From NCBI RefSeq assembly GCF_030503635.1, contig NZ_CP129965.1:62001-126000 (forward strand): 64,000 bases of DNA. The letters are read 5' to 3'. The notes below the pieces were generated by a model. That model was given only the letters and a program-made list of their open reading frames with translations, was not told the DNA's origin and ran no database searches. Below, one piece after another: positions 63,885 to 64,000 of the stretch (positions are counted from its first letter, which is position 1; each line of letters begins with the position of its first letter). This stretch comes from Corynebacterium sp. P3-F1 (GTDB lineage: Bacteria > Actinomycetota > Actinomycetes > Mycobacteriales > Mycobacteriaceae). The position numbers and the translations under genes are program-made.

Positions 63885-64000
63885 GTGGAAGAGATCATAA
63901 ACAGCCTAAATGATGCGATTTGGTCGAACTGGCTGGTGTACCTGTGCCTCGGTGCCGGCGTGTATTTCACGCTAGTGACCCTGTTCCTCCAAGTGCGGTG
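63885..64000 (+). CDS. AGCS-family sodium:alanine/glycine symporter, N-terminus (cut by window end)
   Basis: 38 codons are visible from a GTG preceded by GGGAGGC (63874-63880). The sequence EEIINSLNDAIWSNWLVYLC followed by LGAGVYFTLVTLFLQVR matches the N terminus of AGCS/AlsT carriers, where a short periplasmic segment leads into TM1 ending in FxQxR. Truncated by the window, so the rest cannot be judged. Confidence 0.78.
   Translation, partial: MEEIINSLNDAIWSNWLVYLCLGAGVYFTLVTLFLQVR

Overview
The window is a stretch of chromosome from a high-GC actinobacterium, almost certainly a Corynebacterium. Supporting signs are the ilvB-ilvN-ilvC operon behind an Ile/Leu/Val leader peptide, an MscCG-type mechanosensitive channel with a long C-terminal extension, ltbR divergent from leuCD, a CFP6-like PH-domain protein, an odx/FAH gene near leuB, a secreted cutinase, and the order gpsA-ddl-DUF3515-thiL-ung-fakA-recG-rsmD-coaD known from Mycobacteriales. 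Many genes begin with a -10 hexamer (TAnnnT) about 7 nt before the start codon, so leaderless transcription appears widespread.

Layout. 0-9.8 kb: acetyltransferase, PrsW-type protease and an anchored protein, nadA-nadC, mug, gatB, a YkvI-type transporter, an aldo/keto reductase and a DoxX-like protein. 9.6-18.8 kb: branched-chain amino acid block; on the minus strand mscCG, a PH-domain protein, ilvD and a GT87 glycosyltransferase, and on the plus strand the ilv leader/attenuator, ilvB, ilvN and ilvC. 19-31.3 kb: a repeat protein, a CDF metal exporter, a DUF262 protein, two related CWB2-like lipoproteins around serA and leuB, odx, an isochorismate synthase and a secreted esterase. 31.3-41.5 kb: gltX, tRNA-Gln and three tRNA-Glu genes. 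A duplicated [LURP-one gene + tRNA-Glu] unit is split by a mosaic insertion made of gene fragments (cydC-like ABC, oleate hydratase, a frameshifted DJ-1 protein, the first 26 codons of an sbnA-like gene) and one intact YhgE/Pip pair. 41.5-48.7 kb: a carboxymuconolactone decarboxylase-like protein, an SbnA-like PLP synthase translationally coupled to a 922-aa FAD/NAD(P)-PLP-decarboxylase fusion, then ltbR and leuCD. 48.7-59.4 kb: mutT1-like, gpsA, ddl, DUF3515, thiL, ung, fakA-like, recG, rsmD and coaD. 59.4-64 kb: a polar amino acid ABC transporter, a small secreted protein apparently starting at ATA, a cutinase and the start of an AGCS sodium/alanine symporter.

Functionally, the window carries most of Val/Ile/Leu synthesis (ilvBNCD, leuBCD), serine and NAD entry steps, and amino-acid and metal transport. 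The most unusual content is the SbnA-like/fusion operon (a possible uncharacterised diamine or siderophore-precursor pathway) and the tRNA-Glu insertion, whose right end carries the 5' end of a second copy of that same SbnA-like gene. No rRNA, insertion sequence or CRISPR array was seen.
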